From DATACN01 sp038215095 (lineage in GTDB: Bacteria > Actinomycetota > Thermoleophilia > Solirubrobacterales > Thermoleophilaceae), in contig JBBQRG010000107.1 in assembly GCA_038215095.1 (NCBI GenBank), positions 1-7,536 of the forward strand: a stretch of DNA of 7,536 nt, read 5' to 3'. The position numbers were made by a program, and so were the translations under genes. How positions within the stretch are numbered: the stretch's first letter is position 1; each line of letters begins with the position of its first letter. The notes under the pieces were generated by a model. The model was not told the origin of the DNA. It searched no databases and saw only the letters and a program-made list of their open reading frames with translations. Positions 5,176 through 7,536 of this stretch are shown one piece after another.

Positions 5176-6086
5176 GCGACGGCATCCTCGAACGGGTACT
5201 GGGGGCGGCGGCCGGGTCGGCCCGCATGGCGGGAGCGGCCGCCGGCGACCTGGCCAGCGCGGTCAACCCGCTCGGCGGCAACGGGCACAACGGCGACTGG
5301 CTGGACGAGTGGGACCCCGAGTACGTGCGCCGCACGCTGCCGGCGATGCGGATGCTGGCCGACGTGTACTTCCGAGCGGAGGTGCGCGACTTGAAGAACA
5401 TCCCCGCCGAGGGACCCGTGCTGCTGGTGGGCAACCACTCCGGCGGCACGCTGATCGCCGACACGTTCGTGTTCGCGCAGGCGTTCTATTACTACTTCGG
5501 CGTGACCCGCCGCTTCCACCAGCTGGCCCACGACCTGGTCTTTGCGCTGCCGGGCGCGCGCGCGAGCATGGCGCGCTACGGCACCGTGCCCGCGTCGCCC
5601 GACAATATGGCGGCCGCGCTCGAACGCGACGCCGCGCTGCTCGTCTATCCGGGCGGCGACCACGAGACCTACCGGCCCAGCTGGGAGTCCTCCAAGATCG
5701 ACATGGCCGGCCGCACGGGCTTCGTGAAGCTGGCCATCGAGCACGACGTCCCGATTGTCCCGATCGTGGCGATCGGCGGCCAGGAGACCGCGCTCTTCCT
5801 GGGCCAGGGCCGCGACCTGGCGAAGCTGCTGCGGCTGAACCAGCTGTTCCGGGTGAAGGTGGCCCCGGCACAGATCGCGCCACCGTTCGGGCTCACCTTC
5901 ATGGACCTGCCGGGGCGCATCCCACTGCCGGCCAAGATCTCGGTGCGCGCGCTGCCGAAGATCGACCTCAAGAAGCGGCTCGGGGCGAAGCCGGACCTGG
6001 ACGAGGCGTACGAGCTCGTCAGCGCCACCATGCAGCGGGCGCTCGACAAGCTCTCCGACGAGCGCGACCTGCCGATCGTCGGCTAG
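5172..6086 (+). CDS. Lysophospholipid/glycerol acyltransferase family protein
   Basis: This 304-residue membrane-associated acyltransferase of the PlsC-like superfamily is expected to transfer an acyl chain from acyl-CoA to a glycerol- or other hydroxyl-bearing acceptor. The catalytic region is LLVGNHSGGTLIADTF (84-99) with His89. The acidic partner is Asp97, seven residues away, instead of the usual H-X4-D, as in DGAT/MGAT-like and mycobacterial relatives. AHDLVFALPG (119-128), LVYPGGDHETYRPSWESSK (157-175) and VPIVPIVAIGGQETALF (193-209) are strong family blocks. The first 45 residues are Gly/Ala-rich with no clear fold. No transmembrane helix is obvious; LRLNQLFRVKV (220-230) and nearby may touch the membrane. 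The GTG start overlaps the hydrolase stop (GTGA), without a clear Shine-Dalgarno, so translation is probably coupled. It ends in a CTAG shared with the converging regulator gene. Confidence 0.9.
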   Translation: MSDGILERVLGAAAGSARMAGAAAGDLASAVNPLGGNGHNGDWLDEWDPEYVRRTLPAMRMLADVYFRAEVRDLKNIPAEGPVLLVGNHSGGTLIADTFVFAQAFYYYFGVTRRFHQLAHDLVFALPGARASMARYGTVPASPDNMAAALERDAALLVYPGGDHETYRPSWESSKIDMAGRTGFVKLAIEHDVPIVPIVAIGGQETALFLGQGRDLAKLLRLNQLFRVKVAPAQIAPPFGLTFMDLPGRIPLPAKISVRALPKIDLKKRLGAKPDLDEAYELVSATMQRALDKLSDERDLPIVG

Positions 6087-6556
6087 CCGCCCGCCTCGGC
6101 GGCCGCGGCGCAGCTCTCGCAGACGCCGTGGATCGGGAAGTGGCTGAAGCTCGCCCGAAAGCCGAAGTCCGAGGCGATCGACTTGCGCACCTGGTCGAGC
6201 TGCCCGTGCTCCACGGCGCGCACCCGGCCGCAGCGCGAGCACACGAGGTACTCGAGGTCGCGGCCCTGCGCGAGGGCGTAGAGACCGGGCCCGTGCCCGG
6301 CGTGCACGTGGCTGACCACGCCCAGCTGCTGCAGCCGCTCGAGGTTTCGGTAAACCGAGGTCAGCTCCAGCTCGGGCAGTCGCCCGTCGAGCCCCGCGGC
6401 GATGTGCTCGGCGGTGAGCGGCTCGTCGGCCGCGAACAGGGCGTCCAGCACCATCCGCGCCGGCAGCGACACGCGGTGGCCCGCGCTGCGCAGCGCGCCC
6501 ACCACCTCCTCGGCTCCCTCGAAGTGGAGCGGCGTGCGCTCGGGGGCCTCGGTCAT
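6083..6556 (-). CDS. Fur-family metalloregulator, Nur-like
   Basis: This 157-residue dimeric metal-responsive DNA-binding repressor has a winged-helix domain (about 15-92) with the recognition segment LTSVYRNLERLQQLGVV (65-81). The dimerisation domain follows. Two CXXC pairs, Cys106/Cys109 and Cys146/Cys149, form the structural zinc site. VSHVHAGHG (82-90) and FSHFPIHGVCESC (137-149) closely resemble Streptomyces nickel regulator Nur. They place His84, His86 and His139 where Nur has its nickel ligands His70, His72 and His126. The HHHIH stretch of the second Nur site is replaced by RDLEY (99-103), and His33 by Pro46. The ATG overlaps the stop of the nickel permease gene (ATGA), with GAGG 4 nt before it, so the two are coupled. 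This context supports nickel or cobalt sensing. Its operator would lie upstream of the permease, beyond the window. Confidence 0.9.
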   Translation of the reverse strand: MTEAPERTPLHFEGAEEVVGALRSAGHRVSLPARMVLDALFAADEPLTAEHIAAGLDGRLPELELTSVYRNLERLQQLGVVSHVHAGHGPGLYALAQGRDLEYLVCSRCGRVRAVEHGQLDQVRKSIASDFGFRASFSHFPIHGVCESCAAAAEAGG

Positions 6557-7536
6557 GCGGCCTCGGACTCGCGCATGTGCGCCGTCCAGCGCTCCTCGAT
6601 ACGGCCGAAGTGCCAGACCGCCAGCGCGGCGACCCAGGTCAGCACGAACAGCCCGGCGATCGCGTAGCCCACGACGTTCAGGTCGAGGTGCGACACGAAG
6701 TCCCAGATCCCGCCGCTCAGCGACAGCCTGTCGGCCAGCACGGCCAGCAGCTCAACCGAACCGATCAACAGGGCCACCGCCACCGACAGGCCGGTCACGG
6801 TGATGTTGTAGAAGATCTTGCGGATCGGCTTCGAGAAGGCCCAGCCGTAGGCGAAGCTCATGAACGCCCCGTCGAGCGTGTCGAACAGCGACATGCCGGC
6901 GGCGAACAGGATCGGCAGGCAGATCACCGCGTAGAACGGCAGGCCGCTTGCCGCGGCGCCGCCCGCCAGCACCAGCAGGCCCACCTCGGTGGCGGTGTCG
7001 AAGCCCAGCCCGAAGAGGCAGCCGAGCGGGTACATCTGCCATGGCTTGCTGATCGCGCCGGTCGCGCGCCCGTAGAAGCGATTCATGAAGCCGCGCGCGT
7101 TCAGCTGGCGCTCGAGCTCGCGCTCCGAGAACTCGCCGCGGCGCATGCGCAGGAACACCCGGACGATGCCGACGAGCACGACGAGGTTGACGATCCCGAT
7201 CAGGAACAGGAACGTGCCCGAGACCGTCGGGCCGATCAGGCCCGTCGCCTGGTGCAGCGTGGAGCCGTCGTTCGACACGTCGCCGCTGAGCCCCCTGATG
7301 CCGATCGCGAAGCCGACGGCGAGCAGGAACACGATCGTCGAGTGTCCGAGCGAGAAGAAGAACCCGACCCCGAGCGGCCGCTGGCCGTCGCTCATCAGCT
7401 TGCGGGTGGTGTTGTCGATCGCGCCGATGTGATCGGCGTCGAAGGCATGCCGCATGCCCAGCGTGTAGGCCGTGATGCCGACGCCGATGCCGAAGATGCC
7501 GCTGCCCACGTGCAGGTGCGCGGGCGCCACGGCGAA
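6553..7536 (-). CDS. NiCoT family nickel/cobalt transporter (HoxN/NixA type), 5' end missing
   Basis: This integral membrane permease takes up Ni2+ or Co2+ for metalloenzymes such as urease, hydrogenase or nickel superoxide dismutase. The family signature H-X4-D-H is present as RHAFDADHIGAIDN near the visible N-terminus. GFFFSLGHSTIVF, LGCLFGLGFDTATEV and FAAGMSLFDTLDGAFMSFAYG are the other conserved motifs. About seven hydrophobic helices are visible. In relatives such as NixA, a complete first helix precedes the signature, about 30 to 50 residues more than seen here. The frame is open to the window edge, so the in-frame GTG at 7530 is unlikely to be the true start. A charged cytoplasmic loop (rich in Arg and Glu) lies mid-protein. 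The stop overlaps the start of the Nur-like regulator, giving a transporter-regulator operon. Metal preference is not decided by sequence alone; the regulator points to nickel. Confidence 0.92.
   Translation of the reverse strand, partial: FAVAPAHLHVGSGIFGIGVGITAYTLGMRHAFDADHIGAIDNTTRKLMSDGQRPLGVGFFFSLGHSTIVFLLAVGFAIGIRGLSGDVSNDGSTLHQATGLIGPTVSGTFLFLIGIVNLVVLVGIVRVFLRMRRGEFSERELERQLNARGFMNRFYGRATGAISKPWQMYPLGCLFGLGFDTATEVGLLVLAGGAAASGLPFYAVICLPILFAAGMSLFDTLDGAFMSFAYGWAFSKPIRKIFYNITVTGLSVAVALLIGSVELLAVLADRLSLSGGIWDFVSHLDLNVVGYAIAGLFVLTWVAALAVWHFGRIEERWTAHMRESEAA

Noticed and set aside
6086..6103. GCCGCC/GGCGGC hairpin after the acyltransferase stop as a terminator
   Set aside because: It is a short GC-only stem inside the regulator coding sequence with no T-run, and cannot be told from background.
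5079..6242. 387-residue leftward frame opposite the acyltransferase
   Set aside because: Its composition (Arg/Val/His/Gln-rich) and lack of motifs mark it as an antisense shadow of the acyltransferase and regulator genes.
7528..7530. In-frame GTG as the true start of the nickel permease
   Set aside because: It would remove the first membrane helix that precedes the H-X4-D-H signature in NixA-type relatives, and the frame stays open to the window edge.

Overview
This is a very GC-rich window with strong G/C third-position bias, GTG starts, and gene ends packed tightly with 4-bp ATGA/GTGA overlaps. An F420-type (deazaflavin) oxidoreductase, a mycobacterial-type acyltransferase and a Nur-like Fur regulator point to an actinobacterium. 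The gene mix suggests a Thermoleophilia/Solirubrobacterales-like lineage, but this placement is an inference from gene content. No tRNA, rRNA, CRISPR array, insertion sequence or phage gene is visible, and no stretch longer than about 100 bases lacks a gene.

Layout. (1) The left edge carries what may be the last codons of a rightward gene (1-47), then a GC hairpin (92-120) just past the end of a leftward gene. (2) 125-1174 (-) is a P1-family (DmpA/BapA-like) self-processing aminopeptidase. Only 23 bp separate it from the divergent GHMP sugar kinase of the HddA type (1198-2181, +); this gap holds two overlapping -10-like boxes that suggest leaderless transcripts both ways. (3) 2175-3278 (-) holds three small integral membrane proteins: a tandem pair of LFLHVL-motif four-helix proteins joined by an ATGA overlap, and a CBU_0592-like protein whose end overlaps the kinase end by 7 bp. 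(4) 3375-6086 (+) is a four-gene cluster: hotdog acyl-CoA thioesterase, F420-dependent nitroreductase-family protein, alpha/beta hydrolase and lysophospholipid-type acyltransferase. The first two are 5 bp apart and the rest overlap by 4 bp, so it reads as one lipid/acyl-handling operon. (5) 6083-7536 (-) is a NiCoT nickel/cobalt permease (start lies beyond the right edge) overlapping a Fur-family regulator by 4 bp, a nickel uptake and sensing pair.

Most genes are recognisable housekeeping or metabolic families. I do not see a clear new multi-gene system. The points most worth following are: the regulator keeps the residues matching the nickel-specific histidine site of Streptomyces Nur but lacks the second (M-site) histidines; the thioesterase has family-like sequence upstream of its first usable start, with a perfect GGAGG but no start codon; and TANNNT boxes lie 6-8 nt before four start codons, a signature of leaderless expression.
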